A stretch of DNA of 64,000 nt, taken from contig NZ_KQ949039.1 of NCBI RefSeq assembly GCF_001514285.1, positions 1-64,000 of the forward strand, written 5' to 3'. Source of the stretch: Streptomyces sp. DSM 15324 (GTDB lineage: Bacteria; Actinomycetota; Actinomycetes; Streptomycetales; Streptomycetaceae). The notes under the pieces were generated by a model that saw nothing but the letters and a program-made list of their open reading frames with translations, ran no database searches and was not told the DNA's origin. Every line of letters starts with the position of its first letter. The stretch's first letter is position 1. The position numbers and the translations under genes are program-made. Positions 42,452 through 50,332 of this stretch are shown here, piece after piece.

Positions 42452-43090
42452 ATGGAGGCCGTACCCCGCACCCTGCTCAGGGACCGCGCCTATGCCGCGA
42501 TCCGGGACGCCATCGTGACCGGGGCCATCGAGCCCGGCGCGGTGGTGCGGGACGCCGATCTCGCCGAGCGGCTCGGGCTGTCCCGGGGACCCGTACGGGA
42601 GGCGTTCGCCCGGCTGGTGGACGAGGGGCTGCTGGAGAGCAAGCCACAGAGCTACACCCGGGTGACGCCCGTGGTCGCCTCCGACGTACGGGACGCGGCG
42701 GCGGTGGTCGGCGCCATGCACGAGCTGGCGACCAGGACCGCGGTGCCGCGCCTGTTCGCCGCGGACGTCGAGGCGATGCGCGCGGCCAACGAGCGGTTCG
42801 CGGCCGCCGTACGGGACGGCGACGTGGACGCGGCCCTGCGCGCCGACGACGACCTGCACGACGTCCTGGTCCGGGCCGCCGGCAACCGCGCCGCCGCCGC
42901 GACCGTGGCCCGCTACACCCCCCTGATCCGCCGGCTGGAGCGACGGCGCTTCGGCGAGGGCGGCACCTGCCGCTCGGCCGGGCTGCACGGACGGCTGATC
43001 GGGGCCTGCGCCGACGGTGACGTGGACGAGGCGGTCCGGATCACCGCGGAGATCTGGCGCACCCTGGCCGACCTGGCCGACACCGAATGA
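42452..43090 (+). CDS. GntR/FadR-family regulator linked to acdS
   Basis: A 212-residue regulator. The N-terminal winged helix is at residues 8-70 (LLRDRAYAAIRDAIVTGAIEPGAVVRDADLAERLGLSRGPVREAFARLVDEGLLESKPQ); the C-terminal FCD domain has Asp/His ligands (RADDDLHDVLVRAAGN, GLHGRLIGACADGD). FCD-GntR proteins sense small carboxylates. It ends 14 bp before the ACC deaminase start, so it probably controls that gene, responding to ACC or a related amino acid. An Lrp regulator (AcdR) does this in proteobacteria; a GntR here is different. Confidence 0.9.
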   Translation: MEAVPRTLLRDRAYAAIRDAIVTGAIEPGAVVRDADLAERLGLSRGPVREAFARLVDEGLLESKPQSYTRVTPVVASDVRDAAAVVGAMHELATRTAVPRLFAADVEAMRAANERFAAAVRDGDVDAALRADDDLHDVLVRAAGNRAAAATVARYTPLIRRLERRRFGEGGTCRSAGLHGRLIGACADGDVDEAVRITAEIWRTLADLADTE

Positions 43091-43104
43091 GCCAAGGAGG
43101 CTCC

Positions 43105-44130
43105 ATGCCCGAGAAGTCCCTCTCCTCGTACGAGCGTTACCCCCTCCTCTTCGGCCCCTCGCCCGTCCATCCGCTGGAGCGGCTCACCGCCCACCTCGGC
43201 GGCGCCGCCCTGTGGGCCAAGCGGGAGGACTGCAACTCCGGCATCGCGTACGGCGGCAACAAGACCCGCAAGCTGGAGTACCTGGTCGCCGACGCCCTCG
43301 CGCAGGGCTGCGACACCCTCGTCTCGATCGGCGGGGTGCAGTCCAACCACACCCGCCAGGTCGCCGCCGTCGCCGCCCGCGCCGGGCTGAAGTGCGTGCT
43401 GGTGCAGGAGAGCTGGGTGGAGTGGCCGGACGCCGTGTACGACAAGGTCGGCAACATCCTGATCAGCCGGCTGGCCGGGGCCGACGTACGGCTGGTGCGG
43501 GCCGGGTTCGGGATCGGCTTCAAGGAGAGCTGGGAACTGGCGCTGCGCGAGGTCGAGGAGTCGGGCGGCAAGCCGTACGCCATCCCGGCCGGCGCCTCCG
43601 ACCATCCGCTCGGCGGACTGGGCTTCGCCGGCTGGGCCTACGAAGTGGCCGAGCAGGAGCGGGAGTCGGGCGTCTTCTTCGACACCGTGATCGTGTGCTC
43701 GGTGACCGGCTCCACCCAGGCCGGCATGGTCGCCGGGTTCGCCGCCCTGGAGGAGGCCGGCGGCCGGCCGCGCCGGGTGATCGGGATCGACGCCTCGGCC
43801 AAGCCCACCGAGACCCGCGAGCAGATCGCCCGTATCGCCCACCGCACCGGACAGCTCATCGGCGTGCGGAGCGAGGTGACGGTCGACGACATCGAGCTCG
43901 ACGAGCGGTACCACGCGGGCATCTACGGCGTCCCCGACGACACCACCCTGGAGGCGATGCGCCTCGCCGCCCGCACCGAGGGCATGGTCACCGACCCCGT
44001 CTACGAGGGCAAGTCGATGGCCGGTCTGATCGACCTGGTCGGCCGCGGCGAGATCGGCGCCGACTCCACCGTGCTGTACGCACACCTGGGCGGCCAGCCG
44101 GCGCTGAACGCCTACAGCGCGCTGTTCTGA
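43105..44130 (+). CDS. acdS: 1-aminocyclopropane-1-carboxylate deaminase
   Basis: PLP enzyme that opens the cyclopropane ring of ACC, the plant ethylene precursor, to ammonia and 2-oxobutyrate. It has 341 residues from ATG 43105 after AAGGAGG. The PLP lysine is K53 (GGNKTRKLEY) and the ring nucleophile serine lies in IGGVQSNHTRQVAA. The two residues used to tell true ACC deaminase from D-cysteine desulfhydrase are present: E301 (VYEGKSM) and L328 (AHLGGQPALN), equivalent to Glu295 and Leu322 of the Pseudomonas enzyme. Lowers plant stress ethylene; also lets the cell use ACC as nitrogen. Confidence 0.93.
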   Translation: MPEKSLSSYERYPLLFGPSPVHPLERLTAHLGGAALWAKREDCNSGIAYGGNKTRKLEYLVADALAQGCDTLVSIGGVQSNHTRQVAAVAARAGLKCVLVQESWVEWPDAVYDKVGNILISRLAGADVRLVRAGFGIGFKESWELALREVEESGGKPYAIPAGASDHPLGGLGFAGWAYEVAEQERESGVFFDTVIVCSVTGSTQAGMVAGFAALEEAGGRPRRVIGIDASAKPTETREQIARIAHRTGQLIGVRSEVTVDDIELDERYHAGIYGVPDDTTLEAMRLAARTEGMVTDPVYEGKSMAGLIDLVGRGEIGADSTVLYAHLGGQPALNAYSALF

Positions 44131-44155
44131 CCGGCGGTCGGGGCGCTTCCGCGTG

Positions 44156-44203
44156 CCCTGATCGCGCGGGCCGCCGGGAGGAGCGCGGCCTGCGCGATCA
44201 GGG
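44156..44203 (+). terminator. acdS terminator
   Basis: CCCTGATCGCGC (44156-44167) pairs with 44192-44203; after a one-base mismatch GGCCGC (44169-44174) pairs with 44185-44190. An 18-bp interrupted stem beginning 25 bp after the acdS stop. Confidence 0.8.
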
Positions 44204-44338
44204 CGGCCTCGCCGAGGGCGGTGCTCCCCGTCTGGTGCCCCCGCGCGAAGTGGTGGAGCATGCGGGCAGCACGCCACGGCCCGCGGAACGTGCTCGATAA
44301 CATACGGAGAGGGCCCCCGGTTCGCGAGGAGTAACTGG

Positions 44339-44905
44339 ATGACGCAGGTCAGACCCATGCGCGCGGACGCTCGCCGCAACTACGAGCGGTTGCTGAAGGC
44401 GGCGGCCGGGGCCTTCGCCGAGCATGGGGAGGGGGCGTCCCTGGACGACATCGCCAAGCGGGCCGGGGTCGGCTCCGGCACGCTGTACCGGCATTTCCCC
44501 ACGCGGCAGGCGCTGCTGGAGGCCGCGTACGTCGACCGGATCGAGGCGCTCGCGGCGCGGGCCGACGAGCTGGCGGAGGCGCTGCCGCCGGGGGAGGCGC
44601 TGGTGGAGTGGCTCAACGAGCTGTGCGTGGGCACGATCGAGGTGCGCGGGATGAAGGCGCTGCTGGGCTCCGCCGTCACCGACGGGAGCGGGGCCGCGGT
44701 GACGGACTGCGGGACGAGCATGAAGGGGGCGGCGACCCGCCTGGTGTCGGCCGCGCAGGAGGCCGGGGCGCTGCGGGGCGATCTCGAACCGATCGACGTC
44801 CTGCGGCTGGCCCACGGCGTGGCCACGGCGTCGGAACTGGCGAAGGGCGAGCGGGCGGTGATCCGCCGGTACGTCGGACTGCTGGTGGAGGGGCTGGGGG
44901 CCTAG
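44339..44905 (+). CDS. TetR/AcrR-family regulator
   Basis: A 188-residue regulator. The HTH is at about residues 13-60 (RNYERLLKAAAGAFAEHGEGASLDDIAKRAGVGSGTLYRHFPTRQALLEAAY); the C-terminal domain is of the SbtR/TetR_C type with LAKGERAVIRRYVGLLVEGL at its end. It stands alone: upstream is the acdS terminator, downstream the convergent TerD gene. Target unknown. Confidence 0.87.
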   Translation: MTQVRPMRADARRNYERLLKAAAGAFAEHGEGASLDDIAKRAGVGSGTLYRHFPTRQALLEAAYVDRIEALAARADELAEALPPGEALVEWLNELCVGTIEVRGMKALLGSAVTDGSGAAVTDCGTSMKGAATRLVSAAQEAGALRGDLEPIDVLRLAHGVATASELAKGERAVIRRYVGLLVEGLGA

Positions 44906-44969
44906 CCCCCGCGGGCCGCGGCGAACCGCGCGGCCGGCCCCTCGCCACCTGCGTGCGGCCGGCGGACCG

Positions 44970-46178
44970 CTACAGCGCCTGTGCCGCCGGCTTGACCATG
45001 TTGCGCACGGTCCTGGCCTTCACGAAGTCGCCCATCGCCGTCATGTCCCACTCGCCGGAGAACTGGCGGATCAGCTTGGCCATCATCACACCGGTCTGGG
45101 GTTCGGCGTGGGTGAGGTCGAAGCGGACGAGTTCCTCGCCGGTGACGGCGTCCAGGAGCCGGCAGTAGGCCTTGGCCACCTCGGTGAAGTTCTGGCCGGA
45201 GAACGAGTTGACGGTGAAGACCAGCCCGGTGACCTCCTGCGGGAGCCGGCCGAGGTCCACGGCGATCACCTCGTCGTCGCCCCCGCCCTCACCCGTGAGG
45301 TTGTCACCGGAGTGCTTGATCGCGCCGTTGATGATGGACAGTTTGCCGAAGTAGCAGCTGTCGATGTGGTTGCGCTGGGGGCCGAACGCGATCACGGACG
45401 CGTCGAGGTCGATGTCCGCGCCCCGGAAGGCGGGCTCCCAGCCGAGCCCCATCTTGATCTGCGAGAGCAGCGGCCGGCCGGCCTTGACCAGGGACACGGT
45501 CTGGTTCTTCTGGAGGCTGACCCGGCCCTTGTCCAGGTTGATCTTGCCGGTGCCGGGCGCGGGCGGGGCGGGTGGCGGCGGGGTCTGCGGCATCGGCGGG
45601 ACGGCCGACGCCACCGCGGCGGGCGCGGGCGGGGCGGGCGCCACCGGGGCCGGGGCGACGGGCGCCGCGGCGGCCGGCTCCTCCACCGTCACGCCGAAGT
45701 CGGTGGCGATGCCCGCCAGCCCGTTGGCGTAGCCCTGTCCCACGGCCCGGGCCTTCCAGGCGCCGTTGCGCAGGTAGATCTCCACGACCACCAGCGCCGT
45801 CTCGGTGCCGAGCTGCGGCGGGGTGAAGGTGGCGAGGACGCTGTTGTCGTCCGCGTTGCGGATGGTGGCGGTCGGTTCGATGCCCTGGAAGGTCTGACCC
45901 GCGGCGTCCGGGCTCGCCGTGACGACGATCTTCTCGATGCCCGGCGGCACCGCGGCCGTGTCGACCGTGATCGCGTCCGGTGCCGTACCGCCGCCGGAGC
46001 GGTACGTCACGCCGGGGCCGGAGGGCTGGTTGTAGAAGATGAAGTCGTCGTCGGAGCGCACCTTGCCGTCGCCGGTGAGCAGCAGGCCCGACACGTCGAG
46101 CCGCACCGGGGCGGCGACGTCCACCGCCACCCGGGAGGCGGGGAGAGGGATGTTCGAGCCAGGGGTCATAGCTGTCAT
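44970..46178 (-). CDS. Two-domain TerD-family protein
   Basis: A 402-residue cytoplasmic protein. The first TerD domain (about residues 5-165) has RSDDDFIFYNQPSGPGVTY and FQGIEPTATIRNADDN. A linker of about 45 residues made of Pro/Ala (APVAPAPVAPAPPAPAA) follows, then a second TerD domain (about 215-400) with GLGWEPAF, DLDASVIAF, CYFGKLS, HSGDNLTGEGGGDDEVIAVDL. The DxDxS and GDNxTG(E/D)GxGDDE calcium-binding motifs are intact in domain 2 but weak in domain 1. TerD proteins bind Ca2+ and take part in tellurite, stress and developmental responses. A start at 46169 is also possible. Confidence 0.88.
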   Translation of the reverse strand: MTAMTPGSNIPLPASRVAVDVAAPVRLDVSGLLLTGDGKVRSDDDFIFYNQPSGPGVTYRSGGGTAPDAITVDTAAVPPGIEKIVVTASPDAAGQTFQGIEPTATIRNADDNSVLATFTPPQLGTETALVVVEIYLRNGAWKARAVGQGYANGLAGIATDFGVTVEEPAAAAPVAPAPVAPAPPAPAAVASAVPPMPQTPPPPAPPAPGTGKINLDKGRVSLQKNQTVSLVKAGRPLLSQIKMGLGWEPAFRGADIDLDASVIAFGPQRNHIDSCYFGKLSIINGAIKHSGDNLTGEGGGDDEVIAVDLGRLPQEVTGLVFTVNSFSGQNFTEVAKAYCRLLDAVTGEELVRFDLTHAEPQTGVMMAKLIRQFSGEWDMTAMGDFVKARTVRNMVKPAAQAL

Positions 46179-46232
46179 GCCGGGTAGAACGAACGAACCC
46201 GCTTTACCGTTCCCTTACCGTTCCCGGGGGGA

Positions 46233-47042
46233 TCAGTACGGCCAGATCGGCGGGTCGCTCACGAAGTGGCCGCCCAGGTAGGCGTGCGCGATGTTCTCCG
46301 GGTCCAGCTCGCCCTGTTCGGCGATCAGCTTCTCGGCGTACGGCTCGGAGTCGTCCTGCGGCTCGTAGCCGAGCGCCCGCGCTGAGCCGAGGTCCCACCA
46401 CAGGCGGGTGTTGGCCGAGGAGCCGTAGACGACCGTGTGGCCGACGTCCTCGGCGGTGAGGGCCGCGTGGAAGAGGCGGGCGCAGTCGGCCGGGCTCATC
46501 CAGACCGACAGCATGCGCACGCTGGTGGGCTCGCCGAAGCAGGAACCGATGCGCACCGACACCGTCTCCAGGCCGTGCTTGTCCCAGTAGAGCTGGGCGA
46601 GGTCCTCGCCGAAGGACTTGGACAGACCGTAGAAGGTGTCCGGGCGGCGCGGGGTGTCGACGGGGATCAGCGGGTCGTCGCCCCGGGGGCGGGGGGTGAA
46701 GCCGACGGCGTGGTTGGAGGAGGCGAAGACGATCCGGGGGACGCCCTCCTCGCGGGCGGCCTCGTACAGGTTGTAGGTCCCCTCGATGTTGGCCTTGAGG
46801 ATCTTCTCGAAGGGGGCCTCCAGGGAGATGCCCGCGAGATGGATGATCGCGTCGACGCCCCGGACGGCCTCCCGCAGGGCCTCCCGGTCGGCGAGGTCGG
46901 CGACGATCGCGTCCGGCTCGCCCTCGATCGGGCGCAGGTCCAGCAGGCGCAGTGTGTAGCCGTGGGCGGGGAGCAGGTCCCGCATCAGGGTGCCGAGGCC
47001 CCCGGCGGCTCCGGTGAGCAGGACGGTGCGGGGACTGGGCAT
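46233..47042 (-). CDS. udh: Uronate dehydrogenase
   Basis: A 269-residue NAD-dependent short-chain/epimerase-fold enzyme. The nucleotide motif LLTGAAGGLGTLM is near residue 8; ASSNHAVGF near 112 and the catalytic YGLSKSFGED (Tyr, Lys) near 135 match bacterial Udh closely, as do SVRIGSCF and VYGSSANTRLWWD. It oxidises D-galacturonate or D-glucuronate to the aldaro-lactone, the first step of the oxidative uronate route. ATG 47042 follows AAGGAGAA. This fits the pectin-degrading region to its right. Other NAD-epimerases are possible, but the SSNH and WW motifs argue for Udh. Confidence 0.85.
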   Translation of the reverse strand: MPSPRTVLLTGAAGGLGTLMRDLLPAHGYTLRLLDLRPIEGEPDAIVADLADREALREAVRGVDAIIHLAGISLEAPFEKILKANIEGTYNLYEAAREEGVPRIVFASSNHAVGFTPRPRGDDPLIPVDTPRRPDTFYGLSKSFGEDLAQLYWDKHGLETVSVRIGSCFGEPTSVRMLSVWMSPADCARLFHAALTAEDVGHTVVYGSSANTRLWWDLGSARALGYEPQDDSEPYAEKLIAEQGELDPENIAHAYLGGHFVSDPPIWPY

Positions 47043-47101
47043 CCTCGGTTCTCCTTGAGTCTTGAGTCGCAGGCTGTCCACGGTATTCACATGCTTGGAC
47101 A

Positions 47102-47131
47102 AGTTAAGGATCACCGTCTTGCCCGGTCAAG
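47102..47131 (-). promoter_or_regulatory. Putative udh promoter
   Basis: On the minus strand TTGACC (47131-47126), 18-bp spacer, TAACTT (47107-47102): a good vegetative-type promoter about 60 bp before the udh ATG. Confidence 0.6.
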
Positions 47132-47146
47132 GGTGGCGTGACGTGT

Positions 47147-47158
47147 GTTCATAAACAT
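47147..47158. promoter_or_regulatory. TGTT-CATA-AACA inverted repeat
   Basis: TGTTCATAAACA, 4-bp arms in an AT-rich patch (47147-47165) just upstream of the udh -35. Candidate operator for a GntR- or LacI-type regulator of udh. Confidence 0.4.
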
Positions 47159-47167
47159 AAACTCCCA

Positions 47168-47396
47168 TCAGAAGCATGCACAGCTCGGGCGCTCACCACC
47201 GGCGACCACGCCACCGTCCACCGTCTGCTCGACGGCTTCTCCACGCCGTCTCCCTCGCCAAGGCGGGCGTCCGGCTCGGCGGCCTCGATGTCGGCGAAGT
47301 CCGCCCGCCGCTGAGCGAACCGGACGATGATCACGTCAAGCAGTCGCGCGGCTGATCGAGTGCGGCCACGCGCTCCTGGAGGAGGAGAACAGGTGA
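47168..47396 (+). pseudogene. Remnant of a DHDPS-family lyase (C-terminal end)
   Basis: Three frames together read like the end of a dihydrodipicolinate-synthase-family protein: ALTTGDHATVHRLLDGF, then LHAVSLAKAGVRLGGLDVGEVRPPLSEPDDDHVKQ, then after a frameshift VARLIECGHALLEEENR and TGA (47394-47396). KAGVRL...VRPPL matches the usual C-terminal strand of keto-deoxy-sugar-acid dehydratases. The stop still overlaps the next gene's GTG by the normal coupling, so an intact operon existed before the 5' part was lost and frameshifts accumulated. Confidence 0.65.
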
Positions 47397-48556
47397 AGGC
47401 GTCGACGTTCGTCTACCCCTGGGACGTCAACGGCGATCCCGCGGCCCCCGCCCGGATCGCCTCCCTCGGCGTGGAGCAGGTGACCCTGGCCGCCGCCTAC
47501 CACTCCACCCGCGCCCTCACCCCCCGCCACCCGCGCCACCGTATCGTCACCGCCGAGCACGCGGCCGTCCTGTACCCGGCGGACGCCCGCTGGGAGGGGC
47601 GGGAGCTGCGCCCGTACCCGGCCGGCGACTGGGCGCCCGGCGACGCCTACGGCCGGGCCGCCGAGGCCCTCGCGGCCGCCGGCCTGGAGGTGCACAGCTG
47701 GGTGGTGCTCGCGCACAACTCCCGGCTGGGCGCCGACCGCCCGGACACCTCCGTCGTCAACGCCTACGGCGACCGCTACCCCTGGGCGCCGTGCATCGCC
47801 CAGCCCGCCACGCGCGCGTACCTCGTCGACCTCGCGGCCGAGGCCGCCGTCCGCCCCGGCGCGCGCGGCACCGAGCTGGAGTCCCTCGGCTGGTACGGCC
47901 TCCAGCATCTGCACGCCCACGACAAGACCGGCGGGGTCGGCCTCGGTGACGCCGGCCAGTACCTGATGGCGCTCTGCTTCTGCCCCGCCTGCCGGACCGG
48001 CTACGGCGAGCAGGGCCTGGACGCCGACGCGCTCGCCGCCGCCGTGCGCGAGGCGCTGGAGCCGCTGTGGCGCGGGGCGCCGGACGACGGAGGCTGGGCG
48101 GGCGTCGAGAAGCTGCTGGGGGAGGAGACGGCGGCAGCCACGCGCGCGTGGCGCGACGGCACCGCCCGCACGCTCCAGGAGAGCGCGGTCGCCGCCGTCC
48201 GCGCGGCCGCCCCCGAGGGCTTCCAGGTGCTGCTGCATGCCGACCCGGTGACCCACCACGTGGGCGCCAACGCCGGTGTCGACCCCGGGCACGTCCTCTC
48301 CGTCGCGGACGGTGTCGTGGTGCCGTGCGCGGGCGGGCCGGGCCTGTTGACCCCCTTCGCCGTGCGGGGCCGCGCGGACGCCGTGATCGCCGCGAACCTC
48401 GGCATCGTCTCCGGGATGGGCGGCAGCCCCGGCACGCTCACCGAGGACACGGCACGCGCGCGTGAGCTGGGGGCGACGGAGATCCGGCTGTACCACGCGG
48501 GCCTGGCCTCGGACGCCGACCTGACCGCCGTACAGGAGGCACTGGCGGCCCGCTGA
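47393..48556 (+). CDS. Hypothetical TIM-barrel-like protein
   Basis: A 387-residue soluble protein from GTG 47393 (RBS GAGGAGGAGAA). It opens with MKASTFVYPWDVNGDPAAPARIASLGVEQVTLAAAYHS and has regular beta-alpha spacing with conserved acidic and aromatic residues (LESLGWYGLQHLHAHDK; CFCPACRTGYGEQGLD). It resembles alanine-rich proteins annotated near sugar-acid genes, perhaps a glycoside-hydrolase-like barrel. CFCPAC could bind a metal. The overlap with the decayed lyase gene shows that it was once cotranscribed with a sugar-acid catabolic enzyme. Confidence 0.72.
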   Translation: MKASTFVYPWDVNGDPAAPARIASLGVEQVTLAAAYHSTRALTPRHPRHRIVTAEHAAVLYPADARWEGRELRPYPAGDWAPGDAYGRAAEALAAAGLEVHSWVVLAHNSRLGADRPDTSVVNAYGDRYPWAPCIAQPATRAYLVDLAAEAAVRPGARGTELESLGWYGLQHLHAHDKTGGVGLGDAGQYLMALCFCPACRTGYGEQGLDADALAAAVREALEPLWRGAPDDGGWAGVEKLLGEETAAATRAWRDGTARTLQESAVAAVRAAAPEGFQVLLHADPVTHHVGANAGVDPGHVLSVADGVVVPCAGGPGLLTPFAVRGRADAVIAANLGIVSGMGGSPGTLTEDTARARELGATEIRLYHAGLASDADLTAVQEALAAR

Positions 48557-48593
48557 CCACCGGGGGCGCCGACCGGCGGCGGGCCGGGCCGCG

Positions 48594-49295
48594 ATGAGTT
48601 CTCGCGCCCCGTCCGGTCCACCCTCCATGACCCACACGACCCACACGAAAACGACCACCACGAAAACCACCGACGCGACCACGACCGACGCGGCGACGAC
48701 CGGCACCCCGACCGGCCTCCTCGACCTCGGCCCCCAGACCCGGATCGTGGCCCGTCTCGCGGCGGCCGTCCGGGACGAGCAGCTCACGGACGGCACACCC
48801 TGCCCCGCGTACCCCGTGGGCACCCTGCTCGGGCATCTGGCCGGGCTCGCCGCCGCCTTCCGGGACGCCGCGCGCAAGGACCTGGGGGCCACCACCGACA
48901 CTCCGCCGACCGACTCCGTGCCCCGGCTCGCTCCCGGCTGGCGCACCGAGCTGCCCCGGGTGCTCGACGAACTGGCCGAGGCCTGGCGGGACCCCGCCGC
49001 CTGGACCGGGACGACCCGCGCGGGTGGCATCGACCTGCCCGGCGCGGTCGCCGGAGCCGTCGCCGCCGACGAGCTGGTGATCCACGGCTGGGACCTCGCC
49101 CGGGCCACCGGCCAGGAGTACACCCCCGACCCGGCCGCGCTGGAGGCGACGTACGCCTTCCTGTGCGCCGCCGCCGACGATCCGAGCCGCGGGGGCGGGA
49201 TCTTCGGGCCCGTGGTGCCCGTACCGGAGGACGCGTCCCTGCTGGACCGGGCGGTCGGCCTGAGCGGACGGGACCCGGGCCGGCCGCGGGGGTGA
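48594..49295 (+). CDS. TIGR03086-type metal-binding (DinB/maleylpyruvate isomerase-like) protein
   Basis: A 233-residue protein (or 222 from ATG 48627). Thr/Lys-rich N-terminal 40 residues (THTKTTTTKTTDATTTDA), then the four-helix DinB-like fold: PCPAYPVGTLLGHLAGL with the first metal His, and DELVIHGWDLARATGQ with the second. These proteins are widespread in actinobacteria; some are mycothiol-dependent isomerases or transferases. No clear link to the pectin genes. Confidence 0.82.
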   Translation: MSSRAPSGPPSMTHTTHTKTTTTKTTDATTTDAATTGTPTGLLDLGPQTRIVARLAAAVRDEQLTDGTPCPAYPVGTLLGHLAGLAAAFRDAARKDLGATTDTPPTDSVPRLAPGWRTELPRVLDELAEAWRDPAAWTGTTRAGGIDLPGAVAGAVAADELVIHGWDLARATGQEYTPDPAALEATYAFLCAAADDPSRGGGIFGPVVPVPEDASLLDRAVGLSGRDPGRPRG

Positions 49296-49428
49296 CCGCC
49301 GAGAGAGGCCCCGGCGGGCCGCAGGGGGTCGTCGCGGGCCGTAGGGGGCCGTAGACGGTGCTGTACGGATGCCGTAGACCTCCGCGATCCGGGCCCGCGC
49401 GGCGGGGGCGGACCGTACGCTCCCCACC

Positions 49429-50181
49429 ATGCCCCTGAGTCTCACCGTCCTCGGCACCGCCTCCCCGCACCCCCGTCCGGGGCGCCCGTGCTCGGGCTAT
49501 CTGCTGCGCGGCGGGAGCGCCGAGATCTGGGTGGACGCGGGCCCCGGAACCTTTGCCGAGTTGCAGCGGCACACCGATCCGGAACGGCTCACGGCGATCT
49601 GGATCTCCCACCTCCACGCCGACCACAGCGCCGATCTGCTCTCCGCCGCCTACGCGTTCGCCTACGGCGGCCTGACCCCGCCGGTGCCCATCCTGGTGTA
49701 CGCCCCCATGGACTGCGCCCGGCGCCTGGCCGGGTTCTTCGGGCGGCCGGACATCCGGTTCCTGAGCGAGGTCTTCGACTTCCGGCCCCTGTACGACGGC
49801 CACACCGTCCGGCACTGGAACGTACGCCTCACCTCCCGCGCGGTGGCGCACGGCACCGAGGCGTACGCCCTGCGCGCCGAGAGCCAGGGGAGCGTCTTCG
49901 TGTACTCCGGGGACAGCGGCCCGTGCGACGCGCTCACCGAGACCGCCTCCGGCGCCGACCTGTTCCTCTGCGAGGCGGACGTCGACCGGCATGGCGAAAG
50001 CGAACAGGTGCACCTGACTCCGGAGGGCGCCGGTGAGGCGGCCCGCAAGGCGGGTGTGCGCGAACTGTTCATCACCCATGTCGGGCCCACGCTCACCCGC
50101 GAGGAGGCGACCGCGCGGGCCGCGGCGGTCTTCGGCGGACCGACCCGCACCGCGCGCGAGGGCGAGACCATCCCCTTCTGA
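49429..50181 (+). CDS. Metallo-beta-lactamase-fold hydrolase (RNase Z-like)
   Basis: A 250-residue hydrolase. Metal ligands lie in ISHLHADHSADL (HxHxDH, near residue 62), in the GDSGPCD segment (Asp) near 161, and in LFITHVGPT (last His) near 212; the opening SLTVLGTASPHPRPGRPCSGYLL is typical of the RNase Z/ElaC-like branch. A short actinobacterial form without the tRNA exosite arm, so a small-molecule hydrolase is more likely than tRNA processing. TACGCT at 49416-49421 suggests a leaderless transcript. Confidence 0.85.
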   Translation: MPLSLTVLGTASPHPRPGRPCSGYLLRGGSAEIWVDAGPGTFAELQRHTDPERLTAIWISHLHADHSADLLSAAYAFAYGGLTPPVPILVYAPMDCARRLAGFFGRPDIRFLSEVFDFRPLYDGHTVRHWNVRLTSRAVAHGTEAYALRAESQGSVFVYSGDSGPCDALTETASGADLFLCEADVDRHGESEQVHLTPEGAGEAARKAGVRELFITHVGPTLTREEATARAAAVFGGPTRTAREGETIPF

Positions 50182-50223
50182 GCCGGGCGTCGCGGTCACC
50201 TCAACTTCCCTCTGCCGGAAGCA

Positions 50224-50252
50224 TTGACGGCACACGGCGGGCCTCCTACCTT
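50224..50252 (+). promoter_or_regulatory. Promoter of the sugar-acid operon
   Basis: TTGACG (50224-50229), 17-bp spacer, TACCTT (50247-50252): close to the vegetative consensus. Start of transcription expected near 50259. Confidence 0.65.
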
Positions 50253-50273
50253 CAACGCGTCGCACTTCGTACG

Positions 50274-50283
50274 TCATATATGA
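50274..50283. promoter_or_regulatory. TCATATATGA palindrome (GntR operator candidate)
   Basis: Perfect 10-bp palindrome just downstream of the expected transcription start; a related GATATGTGA follows at 50289. A strikingly AT-rich patch here, well placed for repression by the GntR protein encoded next. Confidence 0.55.
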
Positions 50284-50332
50284 GACGCGATATGTGAGAT
50301 CCGATCCGAGATCTGAGATCCGAGAGGCGCGC

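Noticed and set aside
44112..44303. 63-codon minus-strand frame between acdS and TetR
   Set aside because: It overlaps the acdS end and spans the long acdS terminator hairpin; no ribosome site or family.
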